Assembly: GCA_944388685.1 (NCBI GenBank)
Contig: CALXJS010000044.1
Coordinates: forward strand, 1 to 13,096
Direction: 5' to 3'
DNA length: 13,096 bases
DNA from: an uncultured Clostridia bacterium
GTDB lineage: Bacteria > Bacillota_A > Clostridia > TANB77 > CAG-508
Both the position numbers and the translations under genes were made by a program. Below the pieces are notes generated by a model, which worked only from the letters and a program-made list of their open reading frames with translations, was not told the DNA's origin and made no database searches. Shown here in pieces: positions 1 to 7,266 of this stretch (position 1 is its first letter; every line of letters starts with the position of its first letter).

Positions 1-1296
1 GGACTAGATGCCTTAGAGTACTTCATTTCTGCCCATGGTGCAAGAAAAGGACTTTCAGATACAGCTTTAAGAACAGCCGACTCTGGATACTTAACAAGAA
101 GATTAGTTGACGTATCACAAGATATTATTGTAAGAGAACATGATTGTGGTACAGATGATGGAATTATTGTTTACGACATTAAAGATGGACAACAAGTTAT
201 CGAAAAAATGCAAGAAAGATTATTAGGAAGATTTGTTGTAGAAGATGTATACAATCCTGAAACAAAAGAACTAATCGTTGATACAAATACCATGATTACA
301 GAAAAAATTGCAGATGAAATTGTAGCAGCTGGAATTGAAAAATTAAAAGTACGTTCAGTTCTTGGATGTCGTTCAAAACATGGTGTATGTCAAAAATGTT
401 ATGGTATGGGATTAGCAAGAAGAGACTTAGTATCAATTGGTGAAGCAATTGGTATCATTGCAGCACAATCAATTGGTGAGCCTGGTACACAGCTTACAAT
501 GAGAACCATTCACTCTGGTGGTGTTGCTGGTGTAGCAGATATTACACAAGGTCTTCCAAGGGTTGAAGAACTATTTGAAGCTAGAAAACCAAAGGGACTT
601 GCGATTATTTCAGAAATTGATGGTAAAGTAAAAATCAAAGAAACAAAGAAGAAAAAAGAAGTTGTTGTTACAGGTAAAGACAATGCAAAATCATACACAA
701 TTCCATTTGGTTCAAAAATGAAGGTAAAAGATGGAGACATGGTAGAAGTAGGTCAACCCTTAATCGAAGGTTCAATTAACCCAGCTGAAATCTTAACATT
801 AAAAGGACCAGAAGGTGTATATGAATACCTAATTTCAGAAGTACAAAAAGTATATAGAAATCAAGGTGTTGATATTAATGATAAACATATTGAAGTTATT
901 GGTAGACAAATGCTTAAGAAAGTAAGAGTAGAAGATAATGCTGATACAGATATGTTCCCAGGTTCATTAATCGACATGTATGAATTTGAAGATAAAAACA
1001 ATGAAGCGATTGCAGAAGGAAAGAGACCTGCAACAGGAAAACGAGTATTACTTGGTATTACAAAAGCTGCTCTTGCAACAGATAGTTTCCTATCAGCAGC
1101 ATCATTCCAAGAAACTACAAGAGTTCTTACAGATGCAGCTGTTAAAGGTAAAACAGATGATTTAATGGGATTAAAAGAAAATGTTATCATTGGTAAATTA
1201 ATTCCAGCAGGAACAGGAATGCAGAAATATCAAAATATTCATATTAGTACAGAAAAGCAACTAGAAGAAGTAGCAGATACAGAAAATATGGAATAA
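1..1296 (+). CDS. rpoC: DNA-directed RNA polymerase subunit beta' (3' part, 5' end outside window)
   Basis: This is the C-terminal 431 residues of the catalytic beta' subunit; the frame is open from base 1 and ends with TAA at 1294-1296. RpoC is usually about 1,200 residues in Firmicutes, so roughly two thirds lies upstream. Four cysteines match the second zinc site of beta': C49 in HDCGT, then C123-x6-C130-x2-C133 in [12 protein letters not shown]. The trigger-loop segment follows as [18 protein letters not shown] and [10 protein letters not shown], including the TMRT-x-H stretch that contacts incoming NTP. The end also reads as normal RpoC, with [18 protein letters not shown] and a short acidic tail. 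The family assignment is certain. No rpsL, rpsG or fusA follows; the gene ends in a hairpin terminator 6 bases downstream. Confidence 0.98.
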   Translation, partial: GLDALEYFISAHGARKGLSDTALRTADSGYLTRRLVDVSQDIIVREHDCGTDDGIIVYDIKDGQQVIEKMQERLLGRFVVEDVYNPETKELIVDTNTMITEKIADEIVAAGIEKLKVRSVLGCRSKHGVCQKCYGMGLARRDLVSIGEAIGIIAAQSIGEPGTQLTMRTIHSGGVAGVADITQGLPRVEELFEARKPKGLAIISEIDGKVKIKETKKKKEVVVTGKDNAKSYTIPFGSKMKVKDGDMVEVGQPLIEGSINPAEILTLKGPEGVYEYLISEVQKVYRNQGVDINDKHIEVIGRQMLKKVRVEDNADTDMFPGSLIDMYEFEDKNNEAIAEGKRPATGKRVLLGITKAALATDSFLSAASFQETTRVLTDAAVKGKTDDLMGLKENVIIGKLIPAGTGMQKYQNIHISTEKQLEEVADTENME

Positions 1297-1301
1297 AACA
1301 G

Positions 1302-1375
1302 AAAAAATTGCCAAAAGGGCGTGTCAAAGTGGCTATAAATTACCATTTTATCCCGTCTCCTTTGGCAATTTTTTT
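1302..1375 (+). terminator. rpoC terminator built from a TTGCCAAA palindromic repeat (copy 1)
   Basis: The outer stem pairs AAAAAATTGCCAAA-a-GG (1302-1318) with CCTTTGGCAATTTTTT (1359-1374), with one bulged base. An inner stem pairs AAAGTGG (1326-1332) with CCATTTT (1343-1349). A run of seven T follows the stem, so it should work as an intrinsic terminator for rpoC. The core is shared with the copies near 2831, 8604 and 9055. The right end (CCCGTCTCCTTTGGCAA) closely matches that of the copy inside tilS (CCTGTCCCCTTTGGCAA), so this is a repeat family member rather than a private terminator. Confidence 0.85.
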
Positions 1376-1436
1376 GCAATGTAATATGCATGATAACAAT
1401 AAATTTGCATATAATATAGATAATCAAATTAATTCT

Positions 1437-1476
1437 CATTACGAAAAAATTCCGTAAACGGAAAAAATTCGTAATG
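1437..1476. repeat. 40-bp double palindrome, upstream copy (candidate operator)
   Basis: The unit is built symmetrically: CATTACGAA, AAAA, TTCCGT, AA, ACGGAA, AAAA, TTCGTAATG. The outer arms (9 bp) and inner arms (6 bp) are both perfect inverted repeats. The AAAA spacers lie opposite each other and do not pair. This fits a binding site for a dimeric or nested-dimer protein better than a simple RNA hairpin. A second copy with one base changed lies 75 bp downstream, and the two bracket a promoter. The protein that might bind is unknown; autoregulation by the downstream ATPase is one possibility. Confidence 0.75.
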
Positions 1477-1481
1477 ATAAA

Positions 1482-1511
1482 TTGACTAAATAAATGATTT
1501 TATGTTATAAT
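1482..1511 (+). promoter_or_regulatory. SigA-type promoter of the DUF4143 ATPase gene
   Basis: The -35 box is TTGACT (1482-1487) and the -10 box is TATAAT (1506-1511), with an 18-bp spacer. Transcription should start around 1518, inside the second 40-bp palindrome, which begins on the base after the -10 box. The promoter is thus enclosed between the two palindrome copies. Confidence 0.8.
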
Positions 1512-1551
1512 CATTACGAAAAAGTTCCGTAAACGGAAAAAATTCGTAATG
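1512..1551. repeat. 40-bp double palindrome, downstream copy (candidate operator / leader hairpin)
   Basis: It is identical to the copy at 1437-1476 except for one base (A to G at the 13th position, 1524). It starts directly after the -10 box and covers the expected transcription start. Its last base is the first G of the GGAGG ribosome binding site (1551-1555). Protein bound here would block the promoter. The 9-bp outer stem in RNA would end against the Shine-Dalgarno sequence. Both routes are inference. Confidence 0.75.
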
Positions 1552-1562
1552 GAGGTATTGCG

Positions 1563-2807
1563 ATGGAAATAAAAAGAGATTATTATTTAAAAGAACTTAT
1601 AGACAGAATGGACAATCAGCTTATAAAAATCATAACAGGAATTAGAAGATGTGGAAAATCGTATTTATTAAATATAATATTTAAAAAGTATCTTCTAGAG
1701 AATGGAACAGATGAAGACCATATAATACAATTAAGTTTAGATGAAAATAAGAATAAAAAATACTTAAATCCAGATATATTAGATGAGTATATAAGAAGTT
1801 TAATTAAAGATAAAAATAAGTATTATATATTATTAGATGAAATACAAGAAGTTAAAGATTTTGAATCAGTTTTAATTGGTTTTATGCATATGAGTAATGT
1901 AGAAATATATGTAACTGGAAGTAATTCAAAATTTTTGTCATCAGATATTGTAACAGAATTTAGAGGTAGGGGCGATGAAATCAGAGTATATCCTTTATCA
2001 TTTGCAGAATTCTATTCTGTATATGATGGAACAGAAGAAAAAGCATTAAATGAATATTATACCTATGGAGGATTACCTTTAACAGTAATAGCAAAGACCG
2101 ATAATGGAAAAATAAATTATCTGAGAACACAAAAAGACAATGTATATATAAATGATATTATTGACAGAAACCATATTCAAAATAAAGAAGAATTAGAGAT
2201 GCTGGTACAAATAATCGCATCTGATATAGGTTGCCTTACAAATCCTTTAAAATTATCAAATAATTTTAAGGAAAGAGATAAATTATCTACTATGACAGAC
2301 AAAACAATCTATAATTATTTAGGGTATTTACAAGATGCTTTTATGATAGAAAAAGCAAGAAGATTTGATGTAAGAGGAAAAAGGTTTATAGAAACACCCC
2401 AAAAATATTACTTTACAGATATGGGGATTAGAAATTCGTTTTTAGATTTTAGACAAAGTGAAGAAGTATCACATATAATGGAGAATGTTATTTATATAGA
2501 ATTAAAAAAGCGTGGATATAATGTAGATGTTGGTTCTGTTGAAATTCGTGAAGGAGATGCCAAAAAACAGTTGGAAATTGATTTTGTGGCTAACAAAGGA
2601 AACAATAAAATTTATATTCAATCAGCACTTGAAATGAAAACAGAAGAAAAAGTAAAGCAAGAGCAGAAATCTTTATTAAATGTAAATGACTTTTTCAAAA
2701 AAATAATTATCGTAGGAGAAAATATAAAAAGATCACGTTATGATAATGGAATTATTATTATGAGTATATATGATTTTCTTTTAGATGCTAATAGCTTAGA
2801 CTATTAG
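1563..2807 (+). CDS. AAA-family ATPase, AAA_14/DUF4143 type
   Basis: The protein has 414 residues and the layout of the AAA_14 + DUF4143 ATPases, common in Clostridia and Bacteroidetes and poorly characterised. Walker A is GIRRCGKS (26-33). Walker B is YILLDE (88-93), with D92 and E93 as the expected magnesium and catalytic residues. A polar VTGSNSKFLSSD strand follows, then the typical EFRGRGDEIRVYPLSFAEF stretch. The C-terminal part has IYIELKKRGYNVDVG, LEIDFVANK and IYIQSA, which resemble the degraded PD-(D/E)xK nuclease-like fold seen in this family. The start is supported by GGAGG (1551-1555) 7 bases upstream. It uses many ATA and AGA codons compared with rpoC, which fits a low-expression or acquired gene. 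The cellular role is not known; toxin, defence and regulatory roles are all unproven. It is transcribed alone and ends in a shared terminator. Confidence 0.85.
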   Translation: MEIKRDYYLKELIDRMDNQLIKIITGIRRCGKSYLLNIIFKKYLLENGTDEDHIIQLSLDENKNKKYLNPDILDEYIRSLIKDKNKYYILLDEIQEVKDFESVLIGFMHMSNVEIYVTGSNSKFLSSDIVTEFRGRGDEIRVYPLSFAEFYSVYDGTEEKALNEYYTYGGLPLTVIAKTDNGKINYLRTQKDNVYINDIIDRNHIQNKEELEMLVQIIASDIGCLTNPLKLSNNFKERDKLSTMTDKTIYNYLGYLQDAFMIEKARRFDVRGKRFIETPQKYYFTDMGIRNSFLDFRQSEEVSHIMENVIYIELKKRGYNVDVGSVEIREGDAKKQLEIDFVANKGNNKIYIQSALEMKTEEKVKQEQKSLLNVNDFFKKIIIVGENIKRSRYDNGIIIMSIYDFLLDANSLDY

Positions 2808-2823
2808 TAGATATTGAAAACAG

Positions 2824-2860
2824 AAAAAATTGCCAAAGGGTACATCCCCTTTGGCATTTT
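2824..2860. terminator. Bidirectional terminator, TTGCCAAA palindromic repeat (copy 2)
   Basis: A perfect 10-bp stem pairs TGCCAAAGGG (2831-2840) with CCCTTTGGCA (2847-2856) around a 6-base loop. It has an A run on the left and TTTT on the right, so it can terminate both the ATPase gene and the converging minus-strand gene. The approach sequence ACAGAAAAAATTGCCAAA is identical to that of copy 1 after rpoC, so the shared unit extends beyond the hairpin. This is the most compact member of the family. Confidence 0.8.
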
Positions 2861-2865
2861 AAAAA

Positions 2866-3978
2866 TTATTCTTTAATTTGATGCATATGCTCGATTGTTT
2901 CATTTTCACCGTCTGCTGTTCCTGTACATGGTTGGATTTGTTCAATATTTAAAGAGATTATAGGACGAAGGTGATAATAACCGGCAGTATTGTTGCTATT
3001 ATCAAGATTTGAATTGAACATAATATTAGCAGTAAGAGAAGAGTTATCTATGTAATTTAAATTAAAAGAAGCACTAGTTGAAGTACAGTTAACAGATCGA
3101 GAAGCCAACCAGTATGAGGTGTTTGTATTAAATAATAAATCTCTTATTTTGCTAGTTGTTCCATCATTATCCGTAAAATAACTTGCTTGCATATTTTGAA
3201 AATAATAATAAGTTTGAGTTACTGTTAAATCAGTTGCTACATTTGAAGTTTGAGTTGTTGGATCTGTATATCCGTTAGCATTCACATCTATTCCATCTGT
3301 CTTAATTTCAGTTGTATCAATGCCACTTCCATTTTCTTGTGTATATAGACTTGGATAATTACTATTACTTCCGCTGTATGTGTTGGTTTCTGCATATTTA
3401 TTTATTGCTTCAATCGCTTCATTATTTAACTGCTTTTCGATATCTTCTATATTAATGCTTCTAGCTTCAATTCCTAAGTTAGAATTACTATATAATTTTT
3501 CGCAGATATCATTTAGTAATAAAACACCATTGTTATAACCTAAAACTCCTTGAAAGGAAACGGATTCATTTGTTGGAGAAGTACTAATTAAATCTACAGT
3601 CCCATCTGAATTTACACTTAAGATTTGCCACTGTAAAAGTTCTTCAGATTGATTTATTGTCTGATTACTTGAATAACCACTATATGTTGAAGATAAAGAA
3701 TATCCATCTTCTACAGCATCATACGTATAATTTACATAATCGCCAGGCTTTAGTAAAGAAGATAAATTCGCTATTAAAGTTTCATTGTATATTTGATCGA
3801 TGTTATTTACACTTTTTTCATATTCTTCTTTTATTTGATCAATTTCAGAAGTTTGTGCCATATTACTATTACTACTACGCATAAACATACCAAAAACAAC
3901 AAATAAGAAAAATAACATGGCAATTAGAACAAATAAAGTAATTGAACCATTTTCTTTACGAAAGAAATTTTTTATCAT
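2866..3978 (-). CDS. Membrane-anchored surface protein with pilin-like N-terminus
   Basis: The protein has 370 residues and no family I can name with certainty. The N-terminus is short and basic, then NGSITLFVLIAMLFFLFVVFG (about 10-30), a single hydrophobic helix. It resembles TadE/TadG or pseudopilin anchors, with most of the protein outside the cell. A charged, probably coiled stretch follows (about 41-66). GDYVNYTY (79-86) and WQILSVNSDGTVDLIS (from W117) form a first globular part. The middle is rich in Ser, Thr and Asn. The C-terminal part has YWLASRSV (289-296) and LRPIISLN (337-344), resembling the WL.S...RP.L pattern of DUF6273-like extracellular domains. The start is supported by AGGAGG about 10 bases upstream (complement of 3989-3994). 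It converges on the ATPase gene. An adhesion or surface-display role is a guess. Confidence 0.65.
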   Translation of the reverse strand: MIKNFFRKENGSITLFVLIAMLFFLFVVFGMFMRSSNSNMAQTSEIDQIKEEYEKSVNNIDQIYNETLIANLSSLLKPGDYVNYTYDAVEDGYSLSSTYSGYSSNQTINQSEELLQWQILSVNSDGTVDLISTSPTNESVSFQGVLGYNNGVLLLNDICEKLYSNSNLGIEARSINIEDIEKQLNNEAIEAINKYAETNTYSGSNSNYPSLYTQENGSGIDTTEIKTDGIDVNANGYTDPTTQTSNVATDLTVTQTYYYFQNMQASYFTDNDGTTSKIRDLLFNTNTSYWLASRSVNCTSTSASFNLNYIDNSSLTANIMFNSNLDNSNNTAGYYHLRPIISLNIEQIQPCTGTADGENETIEHMHQIKE

Positions 3979-4037
3979 AAATAAAAAGCCTCCTCTTTTG
4001 TTTTTTCTATTCTTAAAATCTTAATTTTATTTTTTAA

Positions 4038-4066
4038 ATTATATCATAGTGAAAAATAAAAATCTA
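4038..4066 (-). promoter_or_regulatory. Possible promoter of the pilin-like surface protein gene
   Basis: Read on the minus strand there is a perfect TATAAT (complement of 4038-4043). The best -35 candidate at 17-bp spacing is TAGATT (complement of 4061-4066), which is weak. It lies 60 bases upstream of the start codon. The -10 box is convincing and the -35 box is not. Confidence 0.35.
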
Positions 4067-4107
4067 TACACATATAAAATATTTCTTGGATTTGTGTAAC
4101 TATTCAG

Positions 4108-4355
4108 AGGTCAAGTCGGTTTTGCCTGTTAAGCAATATATAATATAAAGTCATTCATGATTTTGTATAAGCTAAATTTTCGAAGAACTAACACAATAAA
4201 ACCATGAGCCTCTTTCACTCAGACCCTCACTAACGTGAGTACCGTGAACATTACTCATAGTTTTATTGGTTATTTCTAACTTCAAATTTAGATACGCAAA
4301 ATCATTTCATTTTTTTATATTATATATTGCCTAACAGGCAAAACCGACTTGACCT
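4108..4355. mobile_element. 248-bp imperfect palindrome, MITE-like element
   Basis: The terminal inverted repeats are 42 bp (4108-4149 and 4314-4355) with 41 of 42 bases matching; both outer ends read AGGTCAAGTCGGTTTTGCCT inward. Weaker pairing continues toward the middle: ATGATTTTG, TAAATTT and CAATAAAAC-c/t-ATGAG occur in both arms. The centre has nested stems, TTCAC (4214-4218) with GTGAA (4244-4248) and CTCAC (4226-4230) with GTGAG (4235-4239). No open frame of useful size lies inside. I see no clear target-site duplication in the flanks (ATTCAG left, ATAAAT right). Length and ends fit a non-autonomous transposable element. A structured RNA is the alternative, although no promoter points clearly into it. 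Confidence 0.7.
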
Positions 4356-4373
4356 ATAAATACTTCCCACCCC

Positions 4374-4417
4374 CTATATGCAGATGGCTGACTAATAACC
4401 CAAAAGGTTGCATATAG
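4374..4417. repeat. Small inverted repeat upstream of the gdpP promoter
   Basis: CTATATGCA (4374-4382) pairs perfectly with TGCATATAG (4409-4417) across 26 bases. An overlapping smaller stem, AACC with GGTT, lies inside. It sits 34 bases upstream of the gdpP -35 box, so it could be an operator or another short palindromic repeat. With the 248-bp element it accounts for most of the 531-base gap between the surface protein gene and gdpP. Confidence 0.45.
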
Positions 4418-4450
4418 TTGTGCCAAATTTTAATGTAACATCTGTAAAAC

Positions 4451-4479
4451 TTGACAAAATAGCCATTTGCAAGTAAAAT
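4451..4479 (+). promoter_or_regulatory. SigA-type promoter of gdpP
   Basis: The -35 box is a perfect TTGACA (4451-4456), the spacer is 17 bp, and the -10 box is TAAAAT (4474-4479). The predicted start of transcription is near 4486, giving a leader of only about 25 bases with AAGGAG at 4496-4501. Confidence 0.8.
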
Positions 4480-4509
4480 AGAAGAGAGTAAATAGAAGGA
4501 GAAATATGT

Positions 4510-6534
4510 ATGCAAAATACCAATAGAAAAGTTTTTGATAAATTATTATCAAAAACAAAAATATATTTGGCAATTATTTTTATATTGTTAGTGATTGTCT
4601 GTATAGAAAATATTAATATGATACCACTAGCTATATTAATATTTATGGCTGTTGTGGCATATTCTTATTATACAAATAACAGAAGAAAAAGTGAAATATC
4701 AGAAACCTTACAGGATTTAACATTAACAGTAGATACAGCTGCCAAAAGTAGCTTAATCAATTCTCCTTTTCCATTAATAATTTTAGAATCAAATGGAAAT
4801 ATCATCTGGAGAAGTTCTAAATTCATTTCTGAATTTGAGGGATTTGATATTAATAACTATTTAAATAATTTAATAGAAGACATTACATTAGATATTAAAG
4901 AAACTGAAAAAGATACTTCAAAAGAAAAGCAAATCGCAAAACACATTGAAATAAATCATAAATATTATGAAGTACTGGGAAAATTTGTACATTCTAGGAA
5001 ATATGACAAAAAGCATGCAGACAAATATATGATGATGTTATATTTTATTGACGAAACAGAAATTGTGAAATTAAAAGAAGAATACAAAGATTCAAAATCA
5101 TGTGTAACAATCATCATGATAGACAATTATGAAGAAACTATGCAACAACTAGAAAGTGAAGAAAAGCCACAAGTTATAGCAGAAATAGATAAATGTATTT
5201 ATGAATGGACAGACAAGACAAATGGTGTTTTGATCAAATCTGATAGAGATAGATATGTGTATTTATTTGAACAAAGATATTTTGAAAGTGTCAAAGAAGA
5301 CAAATTTAGCATATTAGACAAAGTAAAAGAAATAAAAACAATTGAAAATGTGCAAATTACACTAAGTATAGCCATTTCAAATGATGGTTCAACAGATAAA
5401 GAAAAATATAAATCTGCACAAGCAGCAATGGATGTTGTATTAGGACGTGGAGGAGACCAAGCAGTTATTCGAGAAAATGAAATTTATAAATTTTATGGTG
5501 GAAGGGCCCAAGAAGTTGAAAAAAGAACAAAGGTAAAAGCCAGAGTGGTTGCCCATGCATTAGAAAACCTAATCAAAGATGCAAGCAAAGTGATGATAAT
5601 GGGTCATACCAATCCAGATATTGACTCTATGGGATCTAGTATGGGAATTTATCGATTAGCCAAGAGTTTAGGAAAGAAAGCGTATATTATTGATAGTAAT
5701 GAAACTAATACATTACAAAGCTTTAAGGCAGACCTAGCAAAAGAACCAGAATATGAAGATATATTAATCACAAAAGAAGTAGCGGAAGAAAATATAGATA
5801 AAGAAACTTTGGTAGTAGTTGTAGATACTCATAAAACTACATATGTGGAAGCACCAGAATTATTAAAAAGAACAGACAAAATTGTTATTATAGACCATCA
5901 TAGAAGAAGTGCAGACTATATTGAAAATGCAACACTAACATTCCAAGAAGTGTATGCTTCATCAGCAGCAGAATTGGTAACAGAATTGTTACAATATGCA
6001 GAAGTACGTGTAGACCTAAAAACGATAGAAGCAGAAAGTTTATATGCAGGAATTATGATGGATACGAAAAACTTTACATTTAAAACAGGTGTTAGAACAT
6101 TTGAAGCAGCAGCATATTTACGTAGATGTGGTGTTAACATTATCAGAGTCAAAAAATGGTTTCAAAGTAATTTGGACACATTTAATAAAATTGCAGGAAT
6201 CGTGAAAAAAGCAGAAATTGTCAATGAAACTATAGCCATTGCAACTTATGAAAAAAAAGATAAAGAAGCAAGTCTTATTTGTGCAAAAGCAGCAGATGAA
6301 TTATTAACCATAAGTGATATCACAGCATCATTCGTAATGGGAAAGGTCGGAAACAAAATTTGTATTAGTGGAAGATCAATTGGAGACATTAACGTACAAA
6401 TTATTCTAGAAAAATTAGGCGGTGGTGGTCATATCACCTTAGCTGGTGCACAAGTAGAAGGTATGACTATGGAAGAAACAAAGCAAGAACTTATCAATAG
6501 AATTAATGAATATTTTTCAGAAATAGAAAATTGA
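4510..6534 (+). CDS. gdpP: Cyclic-di-AMP phosphodiesterase GdpP (DHH family)
   Basis: GdpP hydrolyses the second messenger c-di-AMP to pApA and so affects potassium balance, cell wall stress and beta-lactam tolerance. The 674 residues show the full family layout (B. subtilis GdpP is about 659). There are two membrane helices (about 18-34 and 37-53), a PAS-like domain (about 70-165) and a degenerate GGDEF domain (about 195-335) with no GGDEF signature, DRYVYLFE lying in that region. The DHH domain has GHTNPDIDSMGSS with H366, D370 and D372, and DHH at 462-464. The DHHA1 domain carries GGGGH at 637-641. All expected metal ligands I can place are present. The start at 4510 has AAGGAG 8 bases upstream; an ATG at 4506 is out of frame and soon stops. 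gdpP-rplI-dnaB is a conserved Firmicutes order. The TGA stop lies inside the left arm of a long perfect palindrome. Confidence 0.95.
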   Translation: MQNTNRKVFDKLLSKTKIYLAIIFILLVIVCIENINMIPLAILIFMAVVAYSYYTNNRRKSEISETLQDLTLTVDTAAKSSLINSPFPLIILESNGNIIWRSSKFISEFEGFDINNYLNNLIEDITLDIKETEKDTSKEKQIAKHIEINHKYYEVLGKFVHSRKYDKKHADKYMMMLYFIDETEIVKLKEEYKDSKSCVTIIMIDNYEETMQQLESEEKPQVIAEIDKCIYEWTDKTNGVLIKSDRDRYVYLFEQRYFESVKEDKFSILDKVKEIKTIENVQITLSIAISNDGSTDKEKYKSAQAAMDVVLGRGGDQAVIRENEIYKFYGGRAQEVEKRTKVKARVVAHALENLIKDASKVMIMGHTNPDIDSMGSSMGIYRLAKSLGKKAYIIDSNETNTLQSFKADLAKEPEYEDILITKEVAEENIDKETLVVVVDTHKTTYVEAPELLKRTDKIVIIDHHRRSADYIENATLTFQEVYASSAAELVTELLQYAEVRVDLKTIEAESLYAGIMMDTKNFTFKTGVRTFEAAAYLRRCGVNIIRVKKWFQSNLDTFNKIAGIVKKAEIVNETIAIATYEKKDKEASLICAKAADELLTISDITASFVMGKVGNKICISGRSIGDINVQIILEKLGGGGHITLAGAQVEGMTMEETKQELINRINEYFSEIEN

Positions 6535-6662
6535 GACAATTGGGGCCAGGTGGGGTTTTGTATCATTTTTGTCGAATATTGTCATTTAATAATAACCTAT
6601 TTAAAATGACAATATTCGACAAAAATGATACAAAACCCCACCTGGCCCCAATTGTCTCAATT
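6529..6662. repeat. Perfect 59-bp inverted repeat with 16-base loop
   Basis: The left arm (6529-6587) and right arm (6604-6662) are exact reverse complements over 59 bp, with a 16-base AT-rich loop (6588-6603). The arms contain a G+C block, GGGGCCAGGTGGGG, unlike the surrounding AT-rich DNA. The left arm contains the last three bases of gdpP coding sequence plus its TGA stop. In RNA it would form a very stable hairpin, but no T run follows, so it is not a standard terminator. It should be an RNase III substrate and could separate gdpP from rplI. Perfect arm identity points to recent formation, gene conversion or a mobile fold-back element. Confidence 0.9.
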
Positions 6663-6676
6663 ATTTTTAAATTTAG

Positions 6677-6705
6677 TTGAAAAAACGAATAAAATGATGT
6701 AAAAT
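6677..6705 (+). promoter_or_regulatory. Promoter of rplI-dnaB
   Basis: TTGAAA (6677-6682), a 17-bp spacer and TAAAAT (6700-6705) lie directly downstream of the long palindrome. This would let rplI and dnaB be expressed independently of gdpP, whose transcript must cross the hairpin. Confidence 0.65.
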
Positions 6706-6746
6706 ATACCATACAGAGAAAACGTATGTTAAAAGGAGGAATGAAC

Positions 6747-7196
6747 ATGAAGGTAATATTAAAAGCAGATATAAAAGGGGTAGGGAAAAAAGATGAAGTT
6801 ATCAATGCATCAGATGGATATGCAAGAAACTTTTTATTCCCAAAGAATTTAGCAGTAGAAGCTAATAAAGAAAATATGAGTAAATTAAAAGCAAAACAAG
6901 ATTCTGCTAAATATCAAAAAGAACAAGATAAAGAAGAAGCAATGAAAACAGCAGATAAATTATCAAAAATATTATTAAAGATAAAAGTAAAAGCAGGAGA
7001 AAATGGAAAAATATTTGGAGGGGTGTCTAGCAAAGAAATTGCCCAAGAATTGTCAAAACAGTATGCGATACAAATTGATAAAAAGAAAATTGACCTAAAG
7101 GAAACAATCAAGACACTTGGTGTTCACAATGTTGAAATAAAATTATTTGAAGGTGTTGTGGGAAAACTAAGAATTGATGTTATCTCTGACAATTAA
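6747..7196 (+). CDS. rplI: 50S ribosomal protein L9 (bL9)
   Basis: L9 binds 23S rRNA near the L1 stalk and helps limit frameshifting. The protein starts MKVILKADIKGVGKKDEV, has the conserved DGYARNFLFPK segment near residue 30, a long charged connecting helix, and the C-terminal domain with AGENGKIFGGVSSKEIA. Three ATGs are in frame (6726, 6741, 6747). I chose 6747 because GGAGG (6735-6739) then lies 7 bases upstream, and because the result is 149 residues, the length of B. subtilis L9. The gap to dnaB is 70 bases with no terminator visible, so the two are probably co-transcribed. Confidence 0.95.
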   Translation: MKVILKADIKGVGKKDEVINASDGYARNFLFPKNLAVEANKENMSKLKAKQDSAKYQKEQDKEEAMKTADKLSKILLKIKVKAGENGKIFGGVSSKEIAQELSKQYAIQIDKKKIDLKETIKTLGVHNVEIKLFEGVVGKLRIDVISDN

Positions 7197-7266
7197 TTAC
7201 ATAATCTATACAAAAATAATAGAAAATTTGTAAAGTTAAATCGAATAACAAATTGGAGGATGTAGC

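Noticed and set aside
1437..1551. CRISPR array from the two 40-bp repeats
   Set aside because: There are only two units, each internally palindromic, and the space between them is a promoter. No cas gene is nearby.
4108..4355. Reading the large palindrome as a tRNA, riboswitch or group II intron
   Set aside because: There is no cloverleaf, no domain V-like hairpin and no promoter clearly pointing into it. Near-perfect terminal repeats fit a transposable element better, though a structured RNA is not excluded.
6529..6662. Treating the 59-bp palindrome as a plain intrinsic terminator or an assembly artefact
   Set aside because: No T run follows the right arm, and both flanks continue into different, correctly ordered genes. 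An artefact cannot be fully excluded without reads.
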